In this document: piece by piece, positions 1 to 9,464 of the stretch
How the letters are laid out: each line of letters starts with the position of its first letter
Position numbering within the stretch: position 1 is the stretch's first letter
DNA from: Pseudomonas azerbaijanoccidentalis
GTDB taxonomy: Bacteria > Pseudomonadota > Gammaproteobacteria > Pseudomonadales > Pseudomonadaceae
Assembly: GCF_019145495.1 (NCBI RefSeq)
Contig: NZ_JAHSTU010000003.1
Span: 558,001-622,000 of the forward strand
DNA: 64,000 bases
Direction of reading: 5' to 3'
Notes under the pieces: model-generated
The model's input: only the letters and a program-made list of their open reading frames with translations
Told to the model about the DNA's origin: nothing
Databases searched by the model: none
Made by a program: the position numbers and the translations under genes

Positions 1-326
1 TGTCGGCGCACCAGCATGATCAGGCCGGGGTCGGACATGATCAGCGCGTCTGGCGCCATGGCGATGATGGGCGCCAAGTCCTTGAGGAAGGTCTTGAGCT
101 TGGCGTTGTGCGGCGCGATGTTCACTACCACGTAAAAACGCTTGCCCTGCGCCTGTGCTTCGCGAATGCCGATGGCCAGGTGGGCGTGATCGAATTCGTT
201 GTTGCGCACCCGCAAGCTGTAGCGTGGTTGGCCGGCGTACACCGCATCGGCGCCGTAGGCGAAGGCATAACGCATGTTTTTCAGGGTGCCGGCGGGGGCG
301 AGCAGTTGCGGAGCAATGAGGTTCAT
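1..326 (-). CDS. trhP: U32-family tRNA hydroxylation protein TrhP (YegQ), N-terminal part
   Basis: The reverse strand from an ATG at 326 opens with MNLIAPQLLAPAGTLKNMR and reads on without a stop to the window edge. It has the APAG.L..M..A...GADAVY.G start of the peptidase U32 family, YegQ/TrhP branch. Family knowledge: TrhP takes part in prephenate-dependent hydroxylation of uridine-34 in tRNA wobble positions and is not a confirmed protease. About 108 residues of a protein that normally exceeds 400 are visible, so the iron-sulfur cysteines lie outside the window. It is divergent from the transporter that follows. Confidence 0.8.
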   Translation of the reverse strand, partial: MNLIAPQLLAPAGTLKNMRYAFAYGADAVYAGQPRYSLRVRNNEFDHAHLAIGIREAQAQGKRFYVVVNIAPHNAKLKTFLKDLAPIIAMAPDALIMSDPGLIMLVRR

Positions 327-488
327 GGGGAGTCGATCGCAAAAGCCGCGCAGGGTAAACGTCTTGGCCCGAGGGTTTATTGATCTGGATCTATGCTTTA
401 TTCACTAACGGATGGCACTCGTGCGAGCCGTGGCGGCCTAAGCATCAGGACGCACCGTTGCGTCCAGGCAGACTGGCATGGAACGGAT

Positions 489-1550
489 ATGAACGAAGAA
501 ACCCTGAAAGACAAATCGCTGGCGATTCTGTTGGCACTGGTCAGCATTGCGTTCATCTGGATTCTGCTGCCGTTTTACGGCGCCGTGTTCTGGGCAGTGA
601 TCCTCGGGATCCTGTTTGCTCCTCTGCAACGTCGACTGCAATTGAAGCTCGGCTGGCAGCGCAACCTTATTTCGCTGCTCACCCTGAGCATCTGCCTGTT
701 GATTGCGATTCTGCCGGTGATCATCCTGAGCATCTTCCTCGTCCAGGAGGGGACCGCGGTCTACAGGAATATCGAAAGTGGCGAGTTGGACATCGCGGGG
801 TATGTGGCGCAGTTCAAGCACAGCCTGCCGTCGTACCTCCAGCACTTGCTCGACCGCTTCGGCATGGGCGAGTTGAACGGGCTGCGGGAGAAAATCATCA
901 AGAGCGCGATGACCGGCAATGAGTTCGTCGCCACCCAGGCGTTCAGTTTTGGTCAGGGGACATTCGAGTTCATTGTCAGTTTTTTCATCATGATGTACTT
1001 GCTGTTTTTCTTCCTGCGCGACGGTGCGGAGCTTGCGCGCAAGGTGCGCATGGCCGTGCCGCTGGAGGAAAACCAGAAGCGTCGTTTGCAACTCAAGTTC
1101 AACCGGGTGGTACGAGCCACCGTGAAGGGCAACCTGGTGGTGGCGATCACGCAGGGCGCGTTGGGCGGTTTGATTTTCTGGTTTCTGGATATCCCCAGTG
1201 CATTGATCTGGGCGGTGCTGATGGCGTTTCTGTCACTGTTGCCGGCAGTGGGGGCGGGAATTATCTGGGCGCCGGTGGCGGCGTTCTTCCTGTTTACCGG
1301 GGCGATCTGGCAAGGGGTGACCCTGGCCTTGTTCGGTGTATTCGTGATTGGTCTTGTGGATAACGTGCTGCGCCCGATCCTGGTGGGCAAGGACACCAAG
1401 ATGCCCGACTACATGATCCTGATTTCGACGTTGGGTGGCCTGGCGATTTTCGGCTTGAACGGCTTTGTCATCGGCCCGTTGATTGCCGCGTTGTTCATGT
1501 CGAGCTGGGCAATATTCATCGAAACCAAACCCCGGGTGCAGTTGCCTTAG
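489..1550 (+). CDS. AI-2E family (PerM-like) membrane transporter
   Basis: This 353-residue protein has the layout of the AI-2E/PerM family. Two adjacent hydrophobic helices (about residues 10-55) come first, then a third (70-95), an amphipathic middle region of about 80 residues, and a C-terminal block of four to five helices with the conserved PAVGAGIIWAP and DNVLRPILVG motifs. The start at 489 is preferred over an in-frame ATG at 393 because the family begins a few residues before the first helix. Family members have been linked to autoinducer-2 export or cation exchange. The substrate here cannot be told. The last 4 bases overlap the convergent small gene at 1547. Confidence 0.85.
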   Translation: MNEETLKDKSLAILLALVSIAFIWILLPFYGAVFWAVILGILFAPLQRRLQLKLGWQRNLISLLTLSICLLIAILPVIILSIFLVQEGTAVYRNIESGELDIAGYVAQFKHSLPSYLQHLLDRFGMGELNGLREKIIKSAMTGNEFVATQAFSFGQGTFEFIVSFFIMMYLLFFFLRDGAELARKVRMAVPLEENQKRRLQLKFNRVVRATVKGNLVVAITQGALGGLIFWFLDIPSALIWAVLMAFLSLLPAVGAGIIWAPVAAFFLFTGAIWQGVTLALFGVFVIGLVDNVLRPILVGKDTKMPDYMILISTLGGLAIFGLNGFVIGPLIAALFMSSWAIFIETKPRVQLP

Positions 1551-1738
1551 GCGTTAAGTTTGCCCAGCTGACCGGCGCTGATCTGCTGCGACAAGGCCTT
1601 GGCGTCGGGAAGTGAAGTGAGCGGGCCGCTGATTTGTTCGCCATCCTGGACCAGATACCAGCAGGCGAGCATGCCTAGCGCTCTGAGCGGGGCGGGAACG
1701 GCGCTGCCAATAACGGACATGATCTGAACCTGGGACAT
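1547..1738 (-). CDS. small conserved hypothetical protein
   Basis: A 63-residue frame with a strong ribosome binding site (GGAGG seven bases before the ATG at 1738). An ATG at 1741 directly upstream is also possible. The N-terminal third is hydrophobic (VQIMSVIGSAVPAP, then LGMLACWYLV), and the tail is polar with a QQISAGQLGKLNA end. No family is recognised. It is convergent with the PerM-like gene and overlaps its stop by 4 bases. Confidence 0.55.
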   Translation of the reverse strand: MSQVQIMSVIGSAVPAPLRALGMLACWYLVQDGEQISGPLTSLPDAKALSQQISAGQLGKLNA

Positions 1739-1853
1739 CATAAGTACCTCCATCAATCTATGGAGCTACCTTACGGGGCGGGCCAAATTTCCGACAATCA
1801 CCGTTTTCGATAGTGGTCATTGATGCTGTTGAGGCCATTTGACCGTCTGTCGG

Positions 1854-2048
1854 TCAGTCGACCACCTGATCGAGCATGTGCACCACTTCCTGCTCGTTGA
1901 GCAGGCCTTTGCGCACCAGGTTTTGCGTCAGCAGCGAAAGGAACTTGGCGCTGCGATGGCCTTCCAGGTGCTTGAGCTCAGTCAGTGCGTTGTACACCTT
2001 GCTGGAGGTGCACAGGCCGACAATGCGATGCGGATTTTGCGTTGGCAT
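1854..2048 (-). CDS. small hypothetical protein, 64 aa
   Basis: The frame starts at the ATG at 2048, behind AAGGACG, and gives 64 residues. It is soluble and mostly helical, with a charged C-terminal region (LSLLTQNLVRKGLLNEQEVVHMLDQVV) that looks like a short helical-bundle or regulator-like domain. I do not recognise a family. Upstream in-frame ATGs to 2168 exist but their predicted N-terminus has no coding character. Confidence 0.5.
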   Translation of the reverse strand: MPTQNPHRIVGLCTSSKVYNALTELKHLEGHRSAKFLSLLTQNLVRKGLLNEQEVVHMLDQVVD

Positions 2049-2234
2049 GGGGTCGTCCTTGTTGTTATTAACCTGTAGTGGGCGGACAGGCCCAAGCTTG
2101 CGGACCTGACGTGACATAAATATGACCGTTTGACATACGGTAGGGCGAGTCAATCTTGCCAACTTCAAGCGTAGATACTGTTCCGAGAGCGACCTTGGCG
2201 AGATTTATCCAGACCTTCGCCGACAGACGGCCAT

Positions 2235-2260
2235 AAAAAAGCCCCGCTGTCGGGCGGGGC
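2235..2260 (-). terminator. rho-independent terminator
   Basis: A 7-bp GCCCCGC/GCGGGGC stem is followed on the minus strand by six T. It lies just after the stop of the proline/tyrosine-rich exported protein. Confidence 0.8.
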
Positions 2261-2274
2261 CTTGATGAAAAAAC

Positions 2275-2640
2275 TCACCAACGGCCATAACCGTGGGGAG
2301 GGCCGTAGTAGCCACGCGGCGGACCGTAATAGCCGCGAGGGGGGCCGTAGTAGACCGGTGCCGGGCGGTAGTAGATCGGCTGTTGCACGTAGACCGGCGC
2401 CGGCTGGTAATAAACCGGTGGCGGTGGCGGCGCGTAATAAACCGGTGCCGGCTGCGCGTAGACCGGTTGCGGCGCTACGTAGACGGGCCGGTTGGCGTTG
2501 ATCAGAGCCGAGCCAACGATGGCCGTACCGACGATCGCTCCAAATACCGCCGCGTCGTTGCCACCACCATGGGCTTGCGCCTGACCTGTGAGAGCGAGCG
2601 CGCCGATCAGCAGGGCGATTGTGGGGATTTTACGGATCAT
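2275..2640 (-). CDS. exported proline/tyrosine-rich low-complexity protein
   Basis: The 121-residue product begins with a clear signal peptide (MIRKIPTIALLIGALALTG then QAQA, cleavage about residue 23). A Gly/Ala-rich hydrophobic segment (GAIVGTAIVGSALI) follows, and then about 70 residues of Tyr-Pro-Val repeats of the type PVYYAPPP and YYGPPRG. Such proteins are common in Pseudomonas and are thought to be periplasmic or surface proteins; none has a clear function. A terminator follows directly. The tandem YYGPPRG units near the end may vary in number between strains. Confidence 0.75.
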   Translation of the reverse strand: MIRKIPTIALLIGALALTGQAQAHGGGNDAAVFGAIVGTAIVGSALINANRPVYVAPQPVYAQPAPVYYAPPPPPVYYQPAPVYVQQPIYYRPAPVYYGPPRGYYGPPRGYYGPPHGYGRW

Positions 2641-2884
2641 GATAGTTCCTCGGTTCTTCGACCCGGCGCTTGCGTCTGCAATAGACTCAAGGATTGTCGC
2701 GGGGATACTTCTAAGACAGCGTTTTTTTGAAAATCAGCACAGCCGCTGGGTAAATTTTGTGTAAGGTCTGTACCGGTTTGCTTACGGTCATTCGAAGCCG
2801 TCGGCAGGTACGCGAATATCATTGATCAGAACCCATGGGCTGGCTAATCCCGTCCATCTGAAAGTGCGTTAGAAGGAGATACAC

Positions 2885-3703
2885 ATGCAGATGAACCCCA
2901 ATCGAGATACCAAGCTGTGCATGTCGCTCTCCGGGCGTCCGGGGAACTTTGGCTTGCGATTTCACAATCATCTGTATGAACAACTGGGGCTGAATTTCTA
3001 CTACAAGGCGTTCAGCAGTCAGGATTTGCCGGGCGCCGTGGGCGGTATCCGCGCTTTGGGCATCCGTGGTTGCGGGGTCTCCATGCCATTCAAGGAAGCC
3101 TGCATTGCGCTAGTCGATGAACTGGATGCATCGGCCGCGGCCATTCAATCGATCAACACCATCGTCAACACCGATGGACATCTCAAGGCCTACAACACCG
3201 ATTACATTGCCATTGCCCAATTGCTGGAAACCCACGCTGTGCCCAAAGACACCACGTTTGCCCTGCGCGGCAGCGGCGGCATGGGCAAAGCCGTGGCCAG
3301 CGCCTTGCGCGACGGCGGCTACAAAAACGGCGTGATCGTGGCCCGAAACGAGCGTGCCGGCCGGACATTGGCCGACTCCCTGGGTTACGAATGGCAAGCG
3401 GAACTTGGCGCCCGACGCCCGCAGATGCTGGTGAATGTGACCCCGGTGGGCATGGATGGCGGGCCTGAGGCCGGGCAATTGGCGTTCGATACCGTCGTGG
3501 TCAAAGCGGCGGACATCGTCTTTGATGTGGTGGCGATTCCGTCGGAAACGCCGCTGATCGTGCTAGGGCGTGCCGAGGGCAAGAAAGTCATTACCGGCCT
3601 GGAAGTCATCGCGATCCAGGCGCTGGAGCAATTTGTGCTGTACACCGGCGTGCGGCCGACGGAAGAGCAGTTTCAGAAAGCGGTGGCATTTGCCCGCAGC
3701 TAA
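2885..3703 (+). CDS. shikimate 5-dehydrogenase-like oxidoreductase
   Basis: A 272-residue protein preceded by a strong site (GAAGGAGAT, 2874-2882). It has the AroE fold order: an N-terminal substrate domain with the SLSGRPGNFG start, a VSMPFKE segment carrying the catalytic lysine (K of PFK), NTD for the catalytic aspartate, and a Rossmann segment GSGGMGKAVASAL. It ends with QALEQFVLYTG. It resembles the shikimate-dehydrogenase-like (HI0607/SdhL) branch rather than AroE proper, with GSGGMGK replacing GAGGA. The in vivo substrate is uncertain. It stands alone and is convergent with yceH. Confidence 0.75.
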   Translation: MQMNPNRDTKLCMSLSGRPGNFGLRFHNHLYEQLGLNFYYKAFSSQDLPGAVGGIRALGIRGCGVSMPFKEACIALVDELDASAAAIQSINTIVNTDGHLKAYNTDYIAIAQLLETHAVPKDTTFALRGSGGMGKAVASALRDGGYKNGVIVARNERAGRTLADSLGYEWQAELGARRPQMLVNVTPVGMDGGPEAGQLAFDTVVVKAADIVFDVVAIPSETPLIVLGRAEGKKVITGLEVIAIQALEQFVLYTGVRPTEEQFQKAVAFARS

Positions 3704-3790
3704 AGCCAGGTAGCCAGAAACAGGATGGGCGGATTATTGGATCTGTAGCAGCTGCCGAGCCAGCTCGACAGCTGCTACGGGCAGTGTGTT

Positions 3791-4438
3791 TTATTCGAGG
3801 CGCGCCAAGCGTTCTTCCAGCGCCGCAATCCGCGCTTCCAGCTCTTCGATACGTTCCACCGAAACACCGCTGCCGGCACCTCGTTCAGACGGGTTTTGCC
3901 GTGCCGCCAGGATCGCTTCAATATCCGCCGGATCACCCATTGCATGGGTATAGCGGTCCTCACGCTGCCCGGCCTGTCGCCCAATCAACACCGCCAGCCC
4001 GCGCGCAATCAACCGCTCCAGCTGATGCACCACCTGTTCGGCATCTTCAAACTCATGCATGCGCCCGCTGCGGGTCAGCAATTCGTTGACCGTCTGCGGG
4101 CCGCGCAAAAACATCAGCCCCGTCAGAATCACCTGCGCCGGCACCAGTTCCAGCGCCTTGTCGACCTTGTGCTCCCAGCGATCGGCACGACTGCCCATCA
4201 CCAGTTTGGTGAAACCACGTCCTTCCAGTGCACGCAAACTCTGCCCAACCTGACCAGGAGTGAGATTCATCACCGGCTCGCGGCTGGTTTTCTGGTTGCA
4301 GGCAATCACCAGGGCATTGAGCGTCAGCGGATAGGTTTCCGGGCTGGTGGCCTGCTTTTCGATCAACGAACCGAGAATGCGGATTTCCGTGCTGTTGAGC
4401 CGTGGCTCGTCGAACGTTGTTTCTTGCTCAATGCTCAT
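3791..4438 (-). CDS. yceH: YceH family (DUF480) protein
   Basis: The 215-residue product matches the YceH/DUF480 family, with an N-terminal [23 protein letters not shown] block, [10 protein letters not shown], and tandem winged-helix domains. It ends in a short coiled coil rich in Leu and Glu (about 185-215). Its role is unknown. This is the last core gene before the steroid cluster. A regulatory dyad lies 54 bp upstream of its ATG and is shared with the divergent acyl-CoA dehydrogenase operon. Confidence 0.85.
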   Translation of the reverse strand: MSIEQETTFDEPRLNSTEIRILGSLIEKQATSPETYPLTLNALVIACNQKTSREPVMNLTPGQVGQSLRALEGRGFTKLVMGSRADRWEHKVDKALELVPAQVILTGLMFLRGPQTVNELLTRSGRMHEFEDAEQVVHQLERLIARGLAVLIGRQAGQREDRYTHAMGDPADIEAILAARQNPSERGAGSGVSVERIEELEARIAALEERLARLE

Positions 4439-4491
4439 GGTTCTGCATCCTTAGCTGATTCATGTTTTTCACGTGCGTAAGTGCACTTTGA

Positions 4492-4511
4492 CATCGCCCG
4501 TTCGGACTAGG
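4492..4511. promoter_or_regulatory. cluster dyad 1 (yceH / acyl-CoA dehydrogenase divergent region)
   Basis: CATCGCCCGTTCGGACTAGG matches the cluster-wide dyad. It lies 100 bp before the ATG of the beta-oxidation operon and 54 bp before yceH. The GGGCGATG half faces yceH and the GGACTAGG half faces the catabolic operon. No convincing -10 hexamer sits 20 bp away on either side, so this copy is the least certain in function. Confidence 0.6.
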
Positions 4512-4610
4512 CAAGGCTAACGATTCTGCCGCCACCGGCCGGCGCCAAACTTCATGCTCAAAGGGGTGTTGCGCCACGCGCGCCCCGCCAAACGAGCAGA
4601 AGGCGCCGCG

Positions 4611-5783
4611 ATGGAGTTTGCATTCAGCGACGAACAGGAAATGATCCGCGAATCGGCTGAGGGCTTCCTCGCCGACGTTTCGGATTCGGCCGCCGTGCGC
4701 GCGGCGATGGTCAGCGAGCGGGGGTTCGATGAAGCCCTGTGGCAGCGGCTGTGCCAGGAGATGTACTGGCCGGCCATTCATATTCCCGAAGCCTATGGCG
4801 GTCTTGGCCTGGGCTTTGTCGAACTGGCGATCCTGCTGGAACAGATGGGCCGGCGGTTGCTGTGCTCGCCGTTTTTCGCCACCGCCTGCATGGCCACACC
4901 CGCGTTGTTATTGGCCGCCAATGATGAGCAAAAACTGCGCTGGTTGCCGTCGATTGCCGACGGCAGCGTCACCGCGACCCTGGGTTTCAGCAGCGCCAAT
5001 GGCTGGTCAGCGGACGATGTGCAGGCAACGGTGGTGGCCGAAGGCGACGGGTTTGTCCTCGACGGCACCCTCAAGCATGTGCTCGACGGCCATGGCGCCG
5101 ACCTGTTGATCATCGCCGCCCGCCAACCCGGAACCACCGCAGAGACGGGCATCAGCCTGTTTGCCGTGAACGCCGTGCGGGCGGGCATCGAGCGGCAGAT
5201 GTTGCCGACCATGGACCAGACCCGACGCCAGGCACGGATTCAGCTCAAGGGCTTGTACCTTGAAGCCGATGCGTTGCTCGGGGAGTTCGGCCAAGGCTGG
5301 GCGCAACTGGAGAAAGTTCTGCAACTGGCCTGCATCGGCCTCGCCGCCGAGCAAACCGGTGGCGCGCAGCAAGTGCTCGACTTGAGCGTGGCGTACATGC
5401 AGGAACGCCAGCAGTTCGGTCGCCCCATCGCCAGTTTCCAGGCCCTCAAACACCGCGCCGCCGACATGATGCTGCAAGTCGAATGCGCCCGTTCAGCCAG
5501 TTACTACGCGGCATGCGTGGCCCAGGAGATTCTTGATCCGCAGGGCGATGCGCAAGTCGCTGCCGAACTGCCGCTCGCCGCCGCGTTGGCCAAGGCGCAG
5601 TGCTCGGAAACCTATTTCCACTGCGCATCCGAATCGATCCAGTTGCATGGCGGTGTCGGTTTCACCTGGGAATACGACCCGCACCTCTACTTCAAGCGCG
5701 CTCGCGCCAGCGAGAGTTTCCTCGGGCTACCGGCCTGGCATCGCGAGCGCATTGCTTCGGTGATTCTGGGAGAGCAGCCATGA
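4611..5783 (+). CDS. acyl-CoA dehydrogenase, beta-type subunit of a heteromeric steroid ACAD
   Basis: A 390-residue acyl-CoA dehydrogenase homologue that opens the first steroid operon. The start at 4611 (MEFAFSDEQEMIRESAEGFL) follows AGAAGG. The family ends are intact (HGGVGFTWEYDPHLYFKRA near the C-terminus), but the middle-domain FAD-contact motif is degenerate (TLGFSSANGWSADD where active subunits have SEP.AGSD). Steroid-degrading bacteria use alpha2beta2 ACADs encoded by adjacent genes, and this looks like the partner subunit of the next gene, with which it overlaps by ATGA. It probably acts on the propanoate or ring-C/D CoA thioester. The exact step is inferred only from context. Confidence 0.8.
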   Translation: MEFAFSDEQEMIRESAEGFLADVSDSAAVRAAMVSERGFDEALWQRLCQEMYWPAIHIPEAYGGLGLGFVELAILLEQMGRRLLCSPFFATACMATPALLLAANDEQKLRWLPSIADGSVTATLGFSSANGWSADDVQATVVAEGDGFVLDGTLKHVLDGHGADLLIIAARQPGTTAETGISLFAVNAVRAGIERQMLPTMDQTRRQARIQLKGLYLEADALLGEFGQGWAQLEKVLQLACIGLAAEQTGGAQQVLDLSVAYMQERQQFGRPIASFQALKHRAADMMLQVECARSASYYAACVAQEILDPQGDAQVAAELPLAAALAKAQCSETYFHCASESIQLHGGVGFTWEYDPHLYFKRARASESFLGLPAWHRERIASVILGEQP

Positions 5784-6973
5784 AAATCAGTTTCAGCGAG
5801 CAGGATGAATGCTTCCGTCGGGAAGTCGCCGACTGGATGAGCGCCAACCTCTGCGGCGAGTTCGAAGCCTTGCGCTTTCGCGGCGGCCCGGGCGACGAGC
5901 ACATGTTTCCCGAGGAGCGCAAAGCCTGGGAACGCAAGCTCGCCGAAGGTGGCTGGACCTGCGTCGGCTGGGCGCCGGAGCATGGCGGACGCGGCCTGTC
6001 GATCACCCAGCAAGTGATCTTCAACGAAGAATACGCCCGCGCCGGTGGCCCTGGTCGCATGGGCCACATCGGCGAAGGCCTGGCCGGGCCGACCATCGCT
6101 GCGTTCGGCACGGTCGAGCAGCAACAGCGCTTTTTGCCGGGGATCGTCAGTGGTACGTCGTTCTGGTGCCAAGGCTATTCAGAGCCGAGTGCCGGTTCCG
6201 ATCTGGCTAACGTCAAGACTCGCGCCACGCTGGATGAAGCAACCGGTCAATGGCTGATCAATGGCCAGAAAGTCTGGACCTCCCTGGCCCACGAGTCGGA
6301 CTGGTGCTTTGTCATTGCCCGCACGGAACCGGGCAGCGTCGGCCATCGCGGTTTGTCGTTCCTGCTGGTGCCGATGGCCCAAGCGGAAATCACCGTACGA
6401 CCGATCGAGCAACTGACCGGCACGTCGGAATTCAACGAAGTGTTCTTCGACGATGCCCGCACCGACGCGGCCAACATCATTGGTGCGCCGGGCGAAGGCT
6501 GGAAGATTGCCATGGCGCTGCTCGGTTTCGAGCGCGGTGTCTCGACCCTCGGCCAGCAGATGCAGTTCCAGAACGAACTCAACGAAATCATCGCGATCGC
6601 CAAGGCCAATGGCGCCGACCGCGACCCGATCCTGCGGCAGCGCCTGGCCGAGGCCTGGAGCGGACTGCGGATCATGCGCTACAACTCGCTGCGCATGCTC
6701 TCCGGTAGCCAGGACGGTTCACTGCGCAAAGAGGCGACCATCTACAAGCTGTTCTGGTCGACCTGGCACGCCAGCCTCGGCAAGTTGGCGATGGATGTCC
6801 TCGGCGCCGAAGCGGAATTGCTCGAAGCCGCGCCTTATCAACTGACTCGATTGCAGTCGCTGTACCTGTTCAGCCGCGCCGACACGCTCTACGGCGGCAG
6901 CAACGAAATCCAGCGCAACATCATCGCCGAGCGTGCCTTGGGCATGCCCAAAGAGCCGCGCCCGCGCACCTGA
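5780..6973 (+). CDS. acyl-CoA dehydrogenase, alpha-type (FAD-binding) subunit
   Basis: A 397-residue ACAD starting in the ATGA overlap with the previous gene. It keeps the canonical flavin and substrate motif GYSEPSAGSD (about residue 132-141), the NGQKVWTS strand, and a YGGSNEIQRNIIAERALGMP C-terminus typical of alpha subunits of steroid ACAD heterotetramers. With the preceding subunit it should introduce an alpha,beta double bond into a steroid-derived acyl-CoA. A second such pair lies at 44798-47030, so the two complexes must differ in substrate. Confidence 0.85.
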   Translation: MKISFSEQDECFRREVADWMSANLCGEFEALRFRGGPGDEHMFPEERKAWERKLAEGGWTCVGWAPEHGGRGLSITQQVIFNEEYARAGGPGRMGHIGEGLAGPTIAAFGTVEQQQRFLPGIVSGTSFWCQGYSEPSAGSDLANVKTRATLDEATGQWLINGQKVWTSLAHESDWCFVIARTEPGSVGHRGLSFLLVPMAQAEITVRPIEQLTGTSEFNEVFFDDARTDAANIIGAPGEGWKIAMALLGFERGVSTLGQQMQFQNELNEIIAIAKANGADRDPILRQRLAEAWSGLRIMRYNSLRMLSGSQDGSLRKEATIYKLFWSTWHASLGKLAMDVLGAEAELLEAAPYQLTRLQSLYLFSRADTLYGGSNEIQRNIIAERALGMPKEPRPRT

Positions 6974-6986
6974 AAGGAGAGAGTTC

Positions 6987-7769
6987 ATGTCTGTACCTCA
7001 ATATGTTGAAGGTCGCGGCCTGTTGCGCGGCAAGTCGGTACTGATTACCGCAGCGGCGGGTGCCGGGATCGGTTTTTCCGCCGCCGTGCGCGCCGCCGAA
7101 GAAGGCTGTCGCGCGCTGATGATCAGCGATATCCACGAAGGCCGGTTGGCCGAAGCGGTGCTGAAAATCCGCGAAACCACCGGGCTGCAACAGGTGTTCG
7201 GCCAGGTCTGCAACGTCGCCGACGAAGCCCAGGTGCAACAGCTGATCATCTGCGCCGAGCGTGACCTGCAAGGCGTCGATGTGCTGATCAACAACGCCGG
7301 GCTTGGCGGCTCGCGGTTGCTGGTGGACATGGCCGACGAAGAGTGGAATCGGGTCATCGACGTGACGCTCACCGGCACCATGCGCATGACCCGCGCCATG
7401 CTGCCGAAGATGATGGAGCGACGTGCCGGTGTCATCGTCAACAACGCCTCGGTCCTCGGTTGGCGTGCGCAGAAAGAGCAGGCGCACTACGCCGCCGCCA
7501 AGGCTGGCGTGATGGCGCTGACCCGTTGCGCAGCGGTCGAGGCCGCCGACTACGGCATCCGCATCAACGCAGTCAGCCCGAGCATTGCCCTGCACGATTT
7601 CCTGCGCAAATCCGCACCTCAAGCCGTGCTCGATCAACTGGCTGCCAACGAAGCCTTTGGCCGTGCCGCGGAGGTGTGGGAAGTGGCCAACGTGATGATG
7701 TTTTTGGCCAGCGACTACAGCTCCTACATGACCGGCGAAGTGTTGTCGGTGTCGAGCCAGAGGGCGTGA
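6987..7769 (+). CDS. short-chain dehydrogenase (3-hydroxyacyl-CoA or hydroxysteroid type)
   Basis: A 260-residue classical SDR behind AAAGGAGAG. It has a modified cofactor motif (TAAAGAGIGFS for TGxxxGIG), the NNAG strand, an active-site Ser in NNASVLG, and YAAAK as catalytic Tyr-Lys. It lies between the ACAD pair and a MaoC-type hydratase and thiolase, which together make a complete beta-oxidation set. The natural reading is a 3-hydroxyacyl-CoA dehydrogenase. A steroid hydroxyl dehydrogenase role is possible. The missing third glycine spacing (A-A-A-G-A-G-I-G) is a small oddity. Confidence 0.75.
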   Translation: MSVPQYVEGRGLLRGKSVLITAAAGAGIGFSAAVRAAEEGCRALMISDIHEGRLAEAVLKIRETTGLQQVFGQVCNVADEAQVQQLIICAERDLQGVDVLINNAGLGGSRLLVDMADEEWNRVIDVTLTGTMRMTRAMLPKMMERRAGVIVNNASVLGWRAQKEQAHYAAAKAGVMALTRCAAVEAADYGIRINAVSPSIALHDFLRKSAPQAVLDQLAANEAFGRAAEVWEVANVMMFLASDYSSYMTGEVLSVSSQRA

Positions 7770-7771
7770 CC

Positions 7772-8230
7772 ATGCCACGTATTTTCGACACACCGATGGC
7801 CTTGTTCGACGCTGTGGGCCAGGCGCTCGGTGTCAGCGATTGGCTGCTGCTGGATCAGGACCGGATCAATCTGTTTGCCGATGCCACCGGTGATCACCAG
7901 TGGATCCACGTCGACCCGGTCAAGGCAGCCAGCGGCCCGTTTGGTATCTGCATCGCCCATGGCTACCTGAGCCTGTCGCTGGTCAATTTGTTCCTGCCGC
8001 AAATCGTCGAAGTCCGTGGCCTGGCCATGGGTGTCAATTACGGCTGTGAGCGCGTGCGGTTTCCCTCGGTGGTGCGCGTCGGTTCGCGAGTGCGCGGCAG
8101 CGCGCAATTGATCGCGGTCGAGGAAGTGAAGGGTGGCGTGCAGGCGACCATCCGCGTCAGCGTCGTGATCGAGGGCGAGGAACGCCCCGGCTGCGTGGTC
8201 GACACCATCAGCCGCTATTACCCCGCCTGA
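7772..8230 (+). CDS. MaoC-type (R)-enoyl-CoA hydratase
   Basis: A 152-residue single hot-dog domain protein. The MaoC hydratase signature is visible as [14 protein letters not shown], and then [16 protein letters not shown], which carries the conserved Asp/His pair of R-specific hydratases. It starts 2 bases after the SDR stop. It should hydrate the enoyl-CoA produced by the adjacent ACAD complex. Two-domain (ChsH-like) steroid hydratases have an additional OB-fold DUF35 partner, but no such gene is seen here. Confidence 0.8.
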   Translation: MPRIFDTPMALFDAVGQALGVSDWLLLDQDRINLFADATGDHQWIHVDPVKAASGPFGICIAHGYLSLSLVNLFLPQIVEVRGLAMGVNYGCERVRFPSVVRVGSRVRGSAQLIAVEEVKGGVQATIRVSVVIEGEERPGCVVDTISRYYPA

Positions 8231-8261
8231 ATCAGTCTGCAGAATTTTCGAGGAATCCAGC

Positions 8262-9464
8262 ATGAAAGAAGCCGTCATCGTTTCCACCGCCCGCACCCCG
8301 ATCGGCAAAGCCTTTCGCGGCGCATTCAACGACACCGAAGCGCCGCAACTGGGCGGCCACGTGGTGCGCGAAGCCGTGCGTCGTGCTGGCATCGAGCCGG
8401 GCGAAGTGGACGACGTGATCATCGGCGCCGCGGCGCAGCAGGGCACCCAGTCCTACAACCTCGGACGCCTGTGCGCGATTGCCGGTGGCTTGCCGACTTC
8501 CGTTGCCGGCATGGCCGTCGAGCGTCAGTGTTCGTCGGGCCTGATGAGCATCGCCATGGCCGCCAAAGGCATCATGTGCGACGAGATCGACATCGCTGTG
8601 GCCGGTGGACTGGAATCGATTTCCCTGGTGCAGAACAAACACAAGAATCTCTACCGCAACCAGTCGAGTTCGGTGATCGAGCTCGATCCACACGCCTACA
8701 TCCCGATGATCGAAACCGCCGAAATCGTCTCGGCACGCTATGGTATTTCCCGTGAAGAACAGGACGAATACAGCTATCAGAGCCAGATGCGCACCGCTCA
8801 GGCCCAGCGTGACGGACGCTTCGACCGTGAGCTGGCAGCACTGACCAGCCGCCAGGCGATCTTCGACAAGTCCAGCGGCGAAACCCGTTACGAACTCGTC
8901 ACCTTGCAACGCGACGAGTGCAACCGCGTCGACACTACCCTTGAAAGCCTGAGTGCACTGGAGCCGGTGTGGTCGGGCGGTCAGTGGAGCGACAAGGGCC
9001 GCTTCATCACCGCCGGCAATGCCTCACAGTTGTCCGACGGCGCTTCGGCCTCGGTGTTGATGAGTGCCAAACTCGCTGAAAAACGGGGCCTCGAACCGCT
9101 GGGGATTTATCGCGGCATGGCCGTCGCCGGCTGCAATAGCGACGAGATGGGCATCGGTCCGGTGTATGCCATTCCGAAACTGCTCAAGCGTAACGGCCTG
9201 ACCATGGACCACATCGGTCTCTGGGAATTGAACGAAGCGTTCGCCTGTCAGGTGCTGTATTGCCGCGACACCTTGGGCATTCCGGCAGAGCGTTTGAACG
9301 TCAACGGCGGGGCGATTTCCATTGGCCATCCATTCGGCATGTCCGGTGCGCGGATGGTCGGCCATGCATTGATCGAAGGTCAGCGCCGCGGTTTGCGTTA
9401 CGTGGTGGTGAGCATGTGCATCGGTGGCGGCATGGGCGCTGCTGCTTTGTTCGAGGTGGTCTGA
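8262..9464 (+). CDS. thiolase (acetyl-CoA acyltransferase) of steroid beta-oxidation
   Basis: A 400-residue thiolase II family enzyme. The nucleophile Cys90 lies in [12 protein letters not shown], the His motif in [15 protein letters not shown], and the second Cys in CIGGGMGAA. It is preceded by GAGGAATCC. It is the last enzyme of the ACAD-SDR-MaoC-thiolase set and would release acetyl- or propionyl-CoA from a steroid-derived 3-ketoacyl-CoA. It resembles FadA5/FadA6-type steroid thiolases in length and context. A second thiolase is at 47190. Confidence 0.85.
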   Translation: MKEAVIVSTARTPIGKAFRGAFNDTEAPQLGGHVVREAVRRAGIEPGEVDDVIIGAAAQQGTQSYNLGRLCAIAGGLPTSVAGMAVERQCSSGLMSIAMAAKGIMCDEIDIAVAGGLESISLVQNKHKNLYRNQSSSVIELDPHAYIPMIETAEIVSARYGISREEQDEYSYQSQMRTAQAQRDGRFDRELAALTSRQAIFDKSSGETRYELVTLQRDECNRVDTTLESLSALEPVWSGGQWSDKGRFITAGNASQLSDGASASVLMSAKLAEKRGLEPLGIYRGMAVAGCNSDEMGIGPVYAIPKLLKRNGLTMDHIGLWELNEAFACQVLYCRDTLGIPAERLNVNGGAISIGHPFGMSGARMVGHALIEGQRRGLRYVVVSMCIGGGMGAAALFEVV

